32,319 nt of DNA from Bacteroidales bacterium UBA5349 (GTDB taxonomy: Bacteria > Bacteroidota > Bacteroidia > Bacteroidales > Tenuifilaceae), in NCBI GenBank assembly GCA_002410065.1, contig DHQB01000027.1, forward strand, positions 1-32,319, written 5' to 3'. Positions 1 through 8,171 of the stretch are shown here, in pieces (within the stretch, counting starts at the first letter, position 1; the number at the start of each line of letters is the position of its first letter). The notes below the pieces were generated by a model. The model did no database searches, was not told where the DNA came from, and was given only the letters and a program-made list of their open reading frames with translations. The position numbers and the translations under genes are program-made.

Positions 1-3000
1 AGTTGCGCCAGTTGTGTAAACTGCCTTAACACCTGCAGTATATGTGCCAACAGCAAGTCCTTCGAAAGTATAGTTTAAAGCAGTAACATCAGTAGCTACT
101 TCAGCACCATCTAAGTATACAGTATAGCTTTCGAATGCTCTACCCTTTGCTGCGCCAATTGCGAAATCATCGAGGCAGAAGTAGAATTGATCCACTGAAG
201 TAACATGAATACCCACATAAACCTCCTGACCAGCATAATCGTTTAAGCTGTATGTGTATTGAACCCATGCGTCTGAATTTGCAGGACATGATACAATTGG
301 AGAAATTGTTACAAACGAAGCGGGTGTTGCGTCAGTTGTTGAAACAGCCACTTGGAATTTTTCTACTGAATAATCTGGATTACCACCTCTTGCCCAGAAT
401 GATACCTCACCATTAGGTGAAATCATTGTTTTTGGAGCAATTATCCAGTCGTTACAAGGTGCTGCTGATGCAGGGTTGAAAACAGCTACATACTTGTTTC
501 CTGAATGGGCAAGGCTGCTAGTCATAACAGGATTAGTTGCTGTTGGGTTGAAAATAATACCCGCCATCGCCGAACCACTGTTAGGGAAAGCGATGCCAGA
601 GAAACCATATGTTGCTTCTCCGTCAACGTCAACTAATGTCCAAGGTGCAAATGCTAATGCAAAATCATCGTAACTTTCGAAATCATCGGTGAATCCGAAA
701 GAGTTATTCCACGAGAAAGTTGCATTATACCCATCAACATCAACCATTAAGCCATAGGGGTCTGTATATATCTCAAAAAGTTCAATATCAACAATTTCGT
801 CACCATCAACTTCCAGTGTACTACCAATTATCGAAGTGTAACCTTCGAAAACCACATCGTAAGTGTATGTTCCCACAGGTACATCGGCAAAAACAATAAC
901 TCCATCAACAGCAGTTTGAGAGTCAATTTCAATGCCATCATAGTATGCAGTTACAGTAGCGTTAAGGTTATCTCCAAGAGTGTTCTTAATATTAAACGTT
1001 ACGCTATAAGCTGACAAAGCAACCATAGCAACGTTAACATCTTGGGTAACTCCATCAACCACTGTAACGGTTCCGCTATATTCCTCGTAACCAAATTTAT
1101 TTACGGTATAAGGTATATCGATTCCTTCTCCAACATAGGCAACAACAGTACCATTTGCAAGGGTTGTGAAAGTTTTAGCGTTTACAGTTACTACTGCATT
1201 CTCAACGGGATCTGTTCCGTCCATTACAATAAAGGTAACGTCAGCACCTGGTTTAGGATACGCAGTTAAAATGATATTGGGTATAAATGCCTCTGTTACT
1301 TTTGCTGTTTCAGGAGAAGCTGGGTCGGGGTTAGTTGAATCGCTGGAGTATGAAATACTCCTATTCCCTGTAACTCCGCTACATAAGAATCTGTCAGCAC
1401 TGCCATTATAAGCTGCTTTATTTTCATCAACGGCTATTACTAAATTATCAATTCCGTTGTAATCAAAATCTACAATGTCAAATTCAATCCAACCTGGGCC
1501 TGTAGGGCTAACAAATTCAGCAGAATATACCTGAGTTAGCTCATCTAAAGCTACCCAATCGGTTGTACCTGCAAACTCCGATTTTGAAGTATGTCCCATG
1601 TAAATTGTCCAATCATTGGAATTAGATAATGAAGTTCCGTTGAAATAGTACTTAACGTGGGTTATTGTCATTGGCATGTCTGCAATCTCGGACTTCAAGT
1701 AAATACTTTGAGCATATGAATATCCATAAAAAGCATTAATCGGATAAGGTTTATTTGCAATAGTACCTGTACCAATAACGAGGTCTGGGTCATAAGTAAG
1801 TACCACATTAGGAACAACAACATCTGCTCCAGCAACCGTAAGGCTGCCAGTAGTTGATAAATATAATGGCATATCTACTGTAAATGTATAATCGCCGTCT
1901 GGAATTCCTGTAAATACAAAAGTTCCTCCAGCTGCAACTCCATTAGCTACTGCAGTGCCTGCCAGTTCTAGAGTTATCGAAGCATCTAATGGCATTGAAT
2001 CCTCATCCATAATGGTGAAAGTAACCTCGTAAACGGGTAAAGTTACCATTTCAACTGCCACATCCTGATCAACACCATCAACAACGGTTATGGTTCCGGT
2101 TACATCTCCATACCCAAGCTTGGTTACGGTATATGGAACATCAGTACCTACTAAAACATATGCAGTTACTGTACCATCAGCTGCTGTTGTATAATCATTT
2201 CCGCTAATATTTACTATGGCTCCCTCTAAAAGATTCGTTCCCTCTTGTACAGTAAACGTAATATTGGCGCCAGCCCTATCAATTAATTCAATATTATCAA
2301 GATTCCAGCCATCAATATCAAATGTATTTCCATCATAGAAAAATGCAAATTGGAAATCGGGGCTACCAACGTGAGCATTTTCAATGATAATCGTATTGTC
2401 TCTTGGTCCAATATTTACATTTCCGTTAGCCATAACCTCTTCGTTTGCTACCACCCATGTAGCACCACCATCAATTGTAGTTTTAATACCAATGGATTTA
2501 GGGTTGGCATTATAATCATTGAACATATCCTTATAGCTCAACCCCAAACTATTCATTCCTGTTGTGTTAATTACAGGAGAAACAAAATAGGAAGCGCCTG
2601 TAAATGATGGAATCCAGCTGAACTTAAGCTCATTTGCTGCTCCACCGGCAAGTACAGTATTAGCAACTGACCAGTTTGTTAAGCCAAGACCTTGTGTTGT
2701 CCATCCTTCGGGTATGCCAGTTGCATCGAAATGTTGGTAAACTAAAAAATCACCAATTAGCAAAACATTTGAAATAGCATTTCCGCCTAAACCTGCTGCA
2801 TTGCTAGCAACAACGTTATAGGAGTAATTACCTGGAACAGTTAGTGTTTCAGTAAAAGTTGTTTCGGTTTGTGCTGTTGCAACTTGAACATTTCCCGGGT
2901 TTCTAAAAACATCGTAGGTAACACCTGTTCCATCAAAATAGCCAGCATGCATACCAACGGCAGGGGCTGTCCATGTAACATTTGTCTGCATATCAACTTT

Positions 3001-4212
3001 TGTAAGCACAACATCAGTTGGAGCTGCAGGAACATCGGTACCTAGCCAAATGGTTTGGCTTGCTTGTGCACCATCGCCAGCTGTATTGATTCCATAGACA
3101 GTAAATGTGTAAAACCCTGCTGTTGTTCCAGTAAAGTCAACATCTTCGAGGCCACCAATCGTAGGAGTGGTATTCTCATATTCGGGTGTAATTTCGTCAT
3201 TAACCCAAAGAGATACTGATGTTAACTCGGTAAGGGGGTCGCCTGCAAAGGTTTCATCGGGGTTTGTCCAAGTTATATTGGCACCAACAACACCCACAGG
3301 CTCAGGAGTTACAGTTAGAGCAGTAGGAGCAGCAGGTGCAACAGGATTAACCTGATTGTTATAGAGCCATACTATGGCGTTGTGAAGCATTTTATAGCCA
3401 TCACCACCCATTCCAGGACCTTGTGCACTCCCATCAGAAAATATAGGGTCGGCATTAAATGCAACGATATTATCGTAAACAGCCACTAAGGGATCGGTTG
3501 TGGTATTTCCCCACTTGGCGATAAGTGTAGCATCTTCACGAACAGTTACGTCTTGTACAAAATAGTTGGTAGTAAACGTTGTTACACCCGACATAATTGG
3601 ATGGTCAGGAATCAGCACTTCACCCAAAACAAAACTTTCAGTGGGCTGATCCTTTGTTGATTTATTAAATGGAGACATTCCCCCTGTGATATAGGTTCCT
3701 GAGCCCAATCCCCAAGCATCATAGCCATTAACAAACTGAGCCTCTACAAGATAGCCGCCAGCAGTAATAAATTCGCCAAGCTTATTGCTCCATGCTATGG
3801 CTGTGGTACCGGTTTCAACATCCCACTTGGTAACGTTAAAAGTGAGTACCACATCATATTCAAGCATACCTGCAATGGTAAGTGCACCAAGATCGGCTGT
3901 AACGGTATAGTCAACACCCCCGAACGCTTGCATAGCGGGCAAAACGTGGGTGTTAAAATCATCCGCATTGGGGCTTGCAACCAATGCAGTTACGTTATCT
4001 TTTCCGCGTGCAGTAAGCGCTCCGGCCGTGTTAATGGCCTTTGCTATCTGCATTGGCTCACCGTAAGGGTTCGCCTTTTGGTTGGGATTTTGAGTGGCCG
4101 TTTCAATCCTCAACTTTGCCTCTCTCTCTGTTCTTTCCTTCTCCCTGTCCTGGGCATTGACAGCAATGGAAAAACTAGCAAAAATTAGAATTAAGGTTAA
4201 TAATTTTCTCAT
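1..4212 (-). CDS. Large secreted multidomain adhesin-like protein (C-terminus outside window)
   Basis: Reading the minus strand from the ATG at 4212 gives 1404 codons without a stop, running off the left edge, so the C-terminus is missing. Residues 1-21 are a signal peptide ending VNA/QDRE. Residues about 75-290 form an N-terminal domain I cannot name with certainty (it resembles ThuA/glutamine-amidotransferase-like folds). Two fibronectin type III domains follow (about 291-388 and 391-481), then a cleaved-adhesin/choice-of-anchor-J domain (486-643), two carboxypeptidase-regulatory-like beta domains (648-803), a jelly-roll-like segment (808-986), two more regulatory-like domains (988-1145), a second choice-of-anchor-J domain (1165-1352) and the start of another FnIII domain. 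Such architecture is typical of Bacteroidota type IX secretion cargo; the sorting domain expected at the C-terminus is not visible. Function unknown; adhesion or binding of extracellular polymers is inferred. It appears monocistronic. Confidence 0.85.
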   Translation of the reverse strand, partial: MRKLLTLILIFASFSIAVNAQDREKERTEREAKLRIETATQNPNQKANPYGEPMQIAKAINTAGALTARGKDNVTALVASPNADDFNTHVLPAMQAFGGVDYTVTADLGALTIAGMLEYDVVLTFNVTKWDVETGTTAIAWSNKLGEFITAGGYLVEAQFVNGYDAWGLGSGTYITGGMSPFNKSTKDQPTESFVLGEVLIPDHPIMSGVTTFTTNYFVQDVTVREDATLIAKWGNTTTDPLVAVYDNIVAFNADPIFSDGSAQGPGMGGDGYKMLHNAIVWLYNNQVNPVAPAAPTALTVTPEPVGVVGANITWTNPDETFAGDPLTELTSVSLWVNDEITPEYENTTPTIGGLEDVDFTGTTAGFYTFTVYGINTAGDGAQASQTIWLGTDVPAAPTDVVLTKVDMQTNVTWTAPAVGMHAGYFDGTGVTYDVFRNPGNVQVATAQTETTFTETLTVPGNYSYNVVASNAAGLGGNAISNVLLIGDFLVYQHFDATGIPEGWTTQGLGLTNWSVANTVLAGGAANELKFSWIPSFTGASYFVSPVINTTGMNSLGLSYKDMFNDYNANPKSIGIKTTIDGGATWVVANEEVMANGNVNIGPRDNTIIIENAHVGSPDFQFAFFYDGNTFDIDGWNLDNIELIDRAGANITFTVQEGTNLLEGAIVNISGNDYTTAADGTVTAYVLVGTDVPYTVTKLGYGDVTGTITVVDGVDQDVAVEMVTLPVYEVTFTIMDEDSMPLDASITLELAGTAVANGVAAGGTFVFTGIPDGDYTFTVDMPLYLSTTGSLTVAGADVVVPNVVLTYDPDLVIGTGTIANKPYPINAFYGYSYAQSIYLKSEIADMPMTITHVKYYFNGTSLSNSNDWTIYMGHTSKSEFAGTTDWVALDELTQVYSAEFVSPTGPGWIEFDIVDFDYNGIDNLVIAVDENKAAYNGSADRFLCSGVTGNRSISYSSDSTNPDPASPETAKVTEAFIPNIILTAYPKPGADVTFIVMDGTDPVENAVVTVNAKTFTTLANGTVVAYVGEGIDIPYTVNKFGYEEYSGTVTVVDGVTQDVNVAMVALSAYSVTFNIKNTLGDNLNATVTAYYDGIEIDSQTAVDGVIVFADVPVGTYTYDVVFEGYTSIIGSTLEVDGDEIVDIELFEIYTDPYGLMVDVDGYNATFSWNNSFGFTDDFESYDDFALAFAPWTLVDVDGEATYGFSGIAFPNSGSAMAGIIFNPTATNPVMTSSLAHSGNKYVAVFNPASAAPCNDWIIAPKTMISPNGEVSFWARGGNPDYSVEKFQVAVSTTDATPASFVTISPIVSCPANSDAWVQYTYSLNDYAGQEVYVGIHVTSVDQFYFCLDDFAIGAAKGRAFESYTVYLDGAEVATDVTALNYTFEGLAVGTYTAGVKAVYTTGAT

Positions 4213-4361
4213 AGTACAATTGTTTTAAGTTAATAGTTTGTTTTTAGAATGTTAATCTTTTAACTGAAAGGCTATTTCATAGGCAAATTTTTTTAGTTAT
4301 TAAAAGTGATTCTAACCCTATAAATTTATGACATTATTTCGAAATAGAAAATTTTTTTCTA

Positions 4362-4369
4362 CAAAAATA
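4362..4369 (-). promoter_or_regulatory. Candidate -7 element of the large secreted protein gene
   Basis: On the minus strand this reads TATTTTTG, an exact match to the Bacteroidota TAnnTTTG -7 consensus, about 150 bp upstream of the start at 4212. No good -33 TTTG lies at the usual 19-21 bp spacing, so the assignment is weak. Confidence 0.25.
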
Positions 4370-4644
4370 ATGGGTGTGTTGTAAGACATAGTTTAAAAAT
4401 TTCAAAACTTATATCAAGATGGCTGAGTAATTAGATATCGTAGTTAAGGAAGATGTAACCTAACCTTTTGAATACCTGCAGGCGATAGCGATGGTTAAAT
4501 TGAGACTTATAAAACTATTTATAATTGCTATTGGGGAAATTTCACCTTTCAATGATTCAAATGAGGATAAGCATATACTGATATCTAGTTTTTGGGTGCT
4601 AATTTTTCTTATAGTAAGGTTGGCCCGAGTTTTTGATTAATATA

Positions 4645-4689
4645 CAATAAAATAAAAAATCCACCTATTAATCAGATTAATAGGTGGAT
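4645..4689 (-). terminator. Rho-independent terminator of the glycyl radical enzyme unit
   Basis: A perfect 15-bp inverted repeat (arms 4659-4673 and 4675-4689, ATCCACCTATTAATC and its complement) can form a 13-bp stem with a 5-nt loop. On the minus strand it is followed by a T-rich run (TTTTTATTTTATTG, 4658-4645). It begins about 33 bp after the stop codon of the enzyme gene. The T tract lies on one side only, so it should act on leftward transcripts. Confidence 0.85.
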
Positions 4690-4722
4690 GTGATCTAAGG
4701 CTGTTTGTTTACAAATATATAT

Positions 4723-7089
4723 TTATCCTAGGTTATTGTGCTCGGTTCGACGAATAATCTCATTTTGTAACGATTCACCCAAATCGTTAAAGTAGTCGGA
4801 ATATCCTGCTACTCTCACAATCAAATCCCTGTGTTTTTCTGGATTTTTCTGAGCATCGCGAAGTGTTTGCGCGTTTACAACGTTAAATTGTATGTGGTGC
4901 CCATCGAGCGTAAAGTATGTACGTACCAATGATGCCAATTTATCTAGTGCCTCGCTAGTATCGAAGAAAGAGGGCGAAAATTTTTGGTTTAGCAGAGTTC
5001 CACCCGTTTTTATATGATCAATTTTAGCAGCAGATTGGAGTACGGCGGTTGGCCCATTGTGGTCAGCTCCTTGCACAGGGCTTATGCCCTCGCTAAGGGG
5101 TTCGCCTGCTAAACGGCCATCGGGCATTGCGCCAATAACCTTTCCGAAGTAAACGTGGCAGGTTGTAGGTAGCATATTAATTCGGAATACGCCACCTCTG
5201 GCAGATGGGCGACCAGTTACAGCATGATAAAAACTATTGAATACCCTAACGGCATTCTGATCTGCATAGTCATCATTGTTTGCCCACTTTGGTGTATCGT
5301 ACACAAGTTTCCTTCTCAGGTCATCATTTCCCTCAAAGTTATTTGATAATGCATGCTGCATTTGCTCTAAAGAAAGCTCCTTTGTGTCAAAAATCCATTT
5401 CTTAATTGCCGATAGGTTATCGGTTATGCTTCCCAGGCCTACACCCTGAATGTAACTTGTGTTGTATCGAGCACCTCCAGCATTATAATCTTTCCCTTTT
5501 TTTATGCAGTCGTCAACCAAAATTGATAGAAACGGAACAGGTAAGTGCTTTTCGTAAAGTTCTTCAATAGCATTGTTCCCGCTAATCTTTATATCAATAA
5601 AATGGTTTAGCTGCTTCTCAAAAGCAGAGTAAAAATCGTCGTAGGTTTTAAACGATGCAATATTACCTGTTTTAATCCCAATCTGTTTGTTGGTTCGTGG
5701 GTCGTATCCGTTGTGCATTGTAACCTCAAGAACTTTATTAAGATTGAAATAGCCCGAAAGGGTGTAGGCTTCGGTACCAAAGGCGCCGGTTTCAACGCAT
5801 CCACTGGCTCCTCCGTTACGTGCATCAGTTATTGTTTTCCCCTGTGACAGAAGTTGTTGAACTATGGCATCGGTATTAAAAATTGAAGGTTGCCCAAAGC
5901 CTGTCTTTACAATTTTTAGTGCTCTTTTTAAAAATCGGGTAGGCGTTTTTTTGCTTATTTGCACCATTGAGCTGGGCTGAAGCAATCGCATCTCCTCAAT
6001 CACATCAAGTATAATGTAAGATAATTCGTTTACTGCATCGGAACCGCCTTCCGTAATTCCTCCAACATTAATCAGGGCAAAATCGGTATAAGTGTTGCTT
6101 TCCTCAGCAGTAACACCCATTTTGGGGGGCGATGGATGATTGTTAAACTTAACCCAAAACGCTTGTAGCAACTCTATTGCCTTATCTTTTGTAAGAGAAC
6201 CATTAGCTATTTCGCGTTGGTAAAAGGGCCATAAATGCTGATCGAGCCTCCCGGGGTTAAACGAGTCCCAGGGATTAAGCTCTGTTATTACGCCAAGATG
6301 AATAAACCAATAGTGCTGAAGAGCCTCATGGAAAGTCTCTGGTGCTTGCGCAGGAACTTTTCTGCAAATACGAATCATTTCAAGTAACTCATTTAGGCGA
6401 TGCTCATTGCTTTCGGTTGAAGCAATTTGCTCAAGAGCCTCAGCGTGGCGTTTGGCAAAAAGGGCGATGGTATCAGCGGCTATAAACATAGCGTTAAGTT
6501 CTTCTTTTTTGCCGACATCAACTGTATTTGTCGCTTCAGCAAGGAATTTAAGCTCATTTTCAATCTCGATCTTTACATCGTCCATGCCCCTCTTAAAAAG
6601 TTTTGGCCCTCCAACGGTGTGGCCTGGTGCACGCTGCTCCTGAAATTCTGTAAAAACACCTGCTGCATAAGCATTGTGCCACTCTTCGGGTAATACGCCG
6701 AATACCCTGTCGCGCTGGGTTTTGCCTTTCCAAAAAGGAATAATTTCCTGCTCGTAAATGCGAAAAGTTTCATCATCAACCCTAAAGGATACCTTAGGGC
6801 GAGAATTTATCAACTTTAAATCATCAATAGTGTGTAAGCATATTTCGGGATAGGTTGATGTTGCCTTTGGCTCTGGGCCACGCTCTCCCACTATTAACTC
6901 GTTTGGTTGTATCGAAACAGCTTTATTCTCCATTATATATTTAAAGCACATTGCACGCTGCACGGGAATTGAATAGAGACTAGCATCTATTTTCGAATAA
7001 AATTGAGTAACCAACTGTGCCCTTTCAGCCGATAATGTGTTTATGGCTCTGAGACTTTGCTCTCTAAGTTGTTTTATTCTTTCGGTCAT
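4723..7089 (-). CDS. hypD: Glycyl radical enzyme, probable trans-4-hydroxy-L-proline dehydratase
   Basis: A 788-residue member of the pyruvate formate-lyase/diol dehydratase superfamily. The thiyl-radical cysteine is Cys431 in SGCVETG with the general base Glu433, and the glycyl radical is Gly762 in RVAGYSDYF. The GCVE motif indicates an eliminating or decarboxylating enzyme rather than true pyruvate formate-lyase. Residues His157, Phe149, Asp275, Ser331, Phe337 and Thr642 lie at a constant offset of three from the substrate-pocket residues I recall for the Clostridioides difficile enzyme (H160, F152, D278, S334, F340, T645; C434, E436, G765). This supports dehydration of hydroxyproline to 1-pyrroline-5-carboxylate, which a P5C reductase would turn into proline. 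The oxygen-sensitive radical implies anaerobic or microaerobic use in the cytoplasm. The activase gene lies 29 bp upstream in the same orientation and a strong terminator follows. No proC is in the window. The symbol must not be confused with hydrogenase-maturation hypD. Confidence 0.85.
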   Translation of the reverse strand: MTERIKQLREQSLRAINTLSAERAQLVTQFYSKIDASLYSIPVQRAMCFKYIMENKAVSIQPNELIVGERGPEPKATSTYPEICLHTIDDLKLINSRPKVSFRVDDETFRIYEQEIIPFWKGKTQRDRVFGVLPEEWHNAYAAGVFTEFQEQRAPGHTVGGPKLFKRGMDDVKIEIENELKFLAEATNTVDVGKKEELNAMFIAADTIALFAKRHAEALEQIASTESNEHRLNELLEMIRICRKVPAQAPETFHEALQHYWFIHLGVITELNPWDSFNPGRLDQHLWPFYQREIANGSLTKDKAIELLQAFWVKFNNHPSPPKMGVTAEESNTYTDFALINVGGITEGGSDAVNELSYIILDVIEEMRLLQPSSMVQISKKTPTRFLKRALKIVKTGFGQPSIFNTDAIVQQLLSQGKTITDARNGGASGCVETGAFGTEAYTLSGYFNLNKVLEVTMHNGYDPRTNKQIGIKTGNIASFKTYDDFYSAFEKQLNHFIDIKISGNNAIEELYEKHLPVPFLSILVDDCIKKGKDYNAGGARYNTSYIQGVGLGSITDNLSAIKKWIFDTKELSLEQMQHALSNNFEGNDDLRRKLVYDTPKWANNDDYADQNAVRVFNSFYHAVTGRPSARGGVFRINMLPTTCHVYFGKVIGAMPDGRLAGEPLSEGISPVQGADHNGPTAVLQSAAKIDHIKTGGTLLNQKFSPSFFDTSEALDKLASLVRTYFTLDGHHIQFNVVNAQTLRDAQKNPEKHRDLIVRVAGYSDYFNDLGESLQNEIIRRTEHNNLG

Positions 7090-7118
7090 TATAGTAGTAT
7101 TTAAAAGTTTACATTAAA

Positions 7119-7913
7119 TTATCCGCCTATGCTAATTATGGGTGCAACCCCTTTAAACGAATCGGCAATAGCCTGAGCTTTACTTAGTAAATAGTTCTCC
7201 ATTTGAGATAGAGAATAATTTTTGTTACTCATCTCAAATTTATGTTTAGCCAATGAGTGATAAGGTAAAAAATCGATACGAATAATGTTTTTATGGGAGG
7301 CTATGATTGATTTAATCCCCTCGAGATTCTCATTTGTGTCGGTTATTCCTTCAATTAGCGGAATTCGAATTATTATGGGTTTAGCTGAATCGGAAGCTAA
7401 TTTTAAATTTTGAAGAATTTGCCTATTATCGACACCTGTATATTGCTTATGCGCATTGGCAGAAGCTAACTTTAGGTCGAACAGGTACAAATCGGTTTGT
7501 TCTATTGTACGCTCAAAATTTTTAGTTGAAGCATGACCACAGGTATCAAGGGCGGTATGTATTCCTTCGTTTTTACATGATCTCAAAAGTTCTGCTGTAA
7601 AAAGTGGTTGAGCCAAAGGTTCTCCACCTGTCAGGGTTACTCCTCCACCCGATTCGTCGAAAAACGGAATATCTGCCCGTATCTCTTGCATTAAACCTTC
7701 AATAGAAACCAGTTTGCCAATTGTTTTCGTTTGGTCAAAGCATTTAGAACCTAACTGTTGAGTCGAATTAACTTGCTCACATTCAAAAGAATGACTCTCA
7801 GGGTTATGGCACCACTTGCACCGCAATGGGCAACCCTTTAGGAAAATGCTTTTCCTAATGCCTGGACCATCGTGTACCGAGAAACTTCGAGTATGAAAAA
7901 TCATCCCTTTCAT
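7119..7913 (-). CDS. hypE: Glycyl radical enzyme activase (radical SAM), compact form
   Basis: A 264-residue radical S-adenosylmethionine enzyme that would install the glycyl radical on the downstream dehydratase. The [4Fe-4S] motif CxxxCxxC is Cys28, Cys32 and Cys35 (GCPLRCKWCHNPE), preceded by HDGPGIR, and the SAM-binding GGE motif lies in GGGVTLTGGEPL. Activases of GCVE-type glycyl radical enzymes usually carry a ferredoxin-like insert with eight cysteines just after CHNPE. Here the segment of about 50 residues up to GGGVTLTGG retains only Cys45 and Cys58, so both auxiliary clusters appear to be missing, as in the short pyruvate formate-lyase activase. Its place directly upstream of the dehydratase makes the pairing clear. 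Start chosen at the ATG giving the standard MKG(M)IF beginning. Confidence 0.9.
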   Translation of the reverse strand: MKGMIFHTRSFSVHDGPGIRKSIFLKGCPLRCKWCHNPESHSFECEQVNSTQQLGSKCFDQTKTIGKLVSIEGLMQEIRADIPFFDESGGGVTLTGGEPLAQPLFTAELLRSCKNEGIHTALDTCGHASTKNFERTIEQTDLYLFDLKLASANAHKQYTGVDNRQILQNLKLASDSAKPIIIRIPLIEGITDTNENLEGIKSIIASHKNIIRIDFLPYHSLAKHKFEMSNKNYSLSQMENYLLSKAQAIADSFKGVAPIISIGG

Positions 7914-8089
7914 AATCTTTTACTTCAGATTTAGTTATTGATATTTGCTATGAGCAAATTGAATGTAAAAAGACAGGAAATAAATTGAGAAGGGAGGGAA
8001 ATCAGCATATCCAGCAAGAGTAGAGACCCTTGCCGTTATTGTGGTATAAAGTTGATATTACGCTGAATAGCATAACTTGAATATTTACA

Positions 8090-8122
8090 CAAAGATACTA
8101 CTTATTTTGGAATAGACTCCAA
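8090..8122 (-). promoter_or_regulatory. Candidate promoter of the glycyl radical unit
   Basis: On the minus strand TATCTTTG (8097-8090) matches the Bacteroidota -7 consensus TAnnTTTG, with TTG (8122-8120) 22 bp upstream as a possible -33 element. Transcription would start near 8083 and leave a leader of about 170 nt before the activase start. The 258-bp gap 7914-8171 holds nothing else I can name. Confidence 0.4.
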
Positions 8123-8171
8123 TTCAGGTTATAAAGCTATTTCATTTTACAATTATCAGCCATAGAATATT

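Larger units (their letters stand above)
4213..4722. other. Intergenic region between secreted protein and glycyl radical enzyme genes
   Basis: This 510-bp AT-rich stretch holds the 5' region of the leftward secreted-protein gene and, at its right end, the terminator of the glycyl radical unit. A 49-codon frame at 4491-4640 (plus) has no convincing ribosome binding site and is not called. I see nothing else. Confidence 0.6.

Noticed and set aside
476..1411. Short plus-strand frames opposite the large secreted protein gene
   Set aside because: They are antisense to a single continuous 1404-codon frame with a signal peptide and recognisable domains, and have low-complexity or unnatural composition.
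4491..4640. 49-codon plus-strand frame in the intergenic region before the terminator
   Set aside because: No ribosome binding site or promoter is apparent, composition is that of AT-rich spacer, and the product resembles no family I know.
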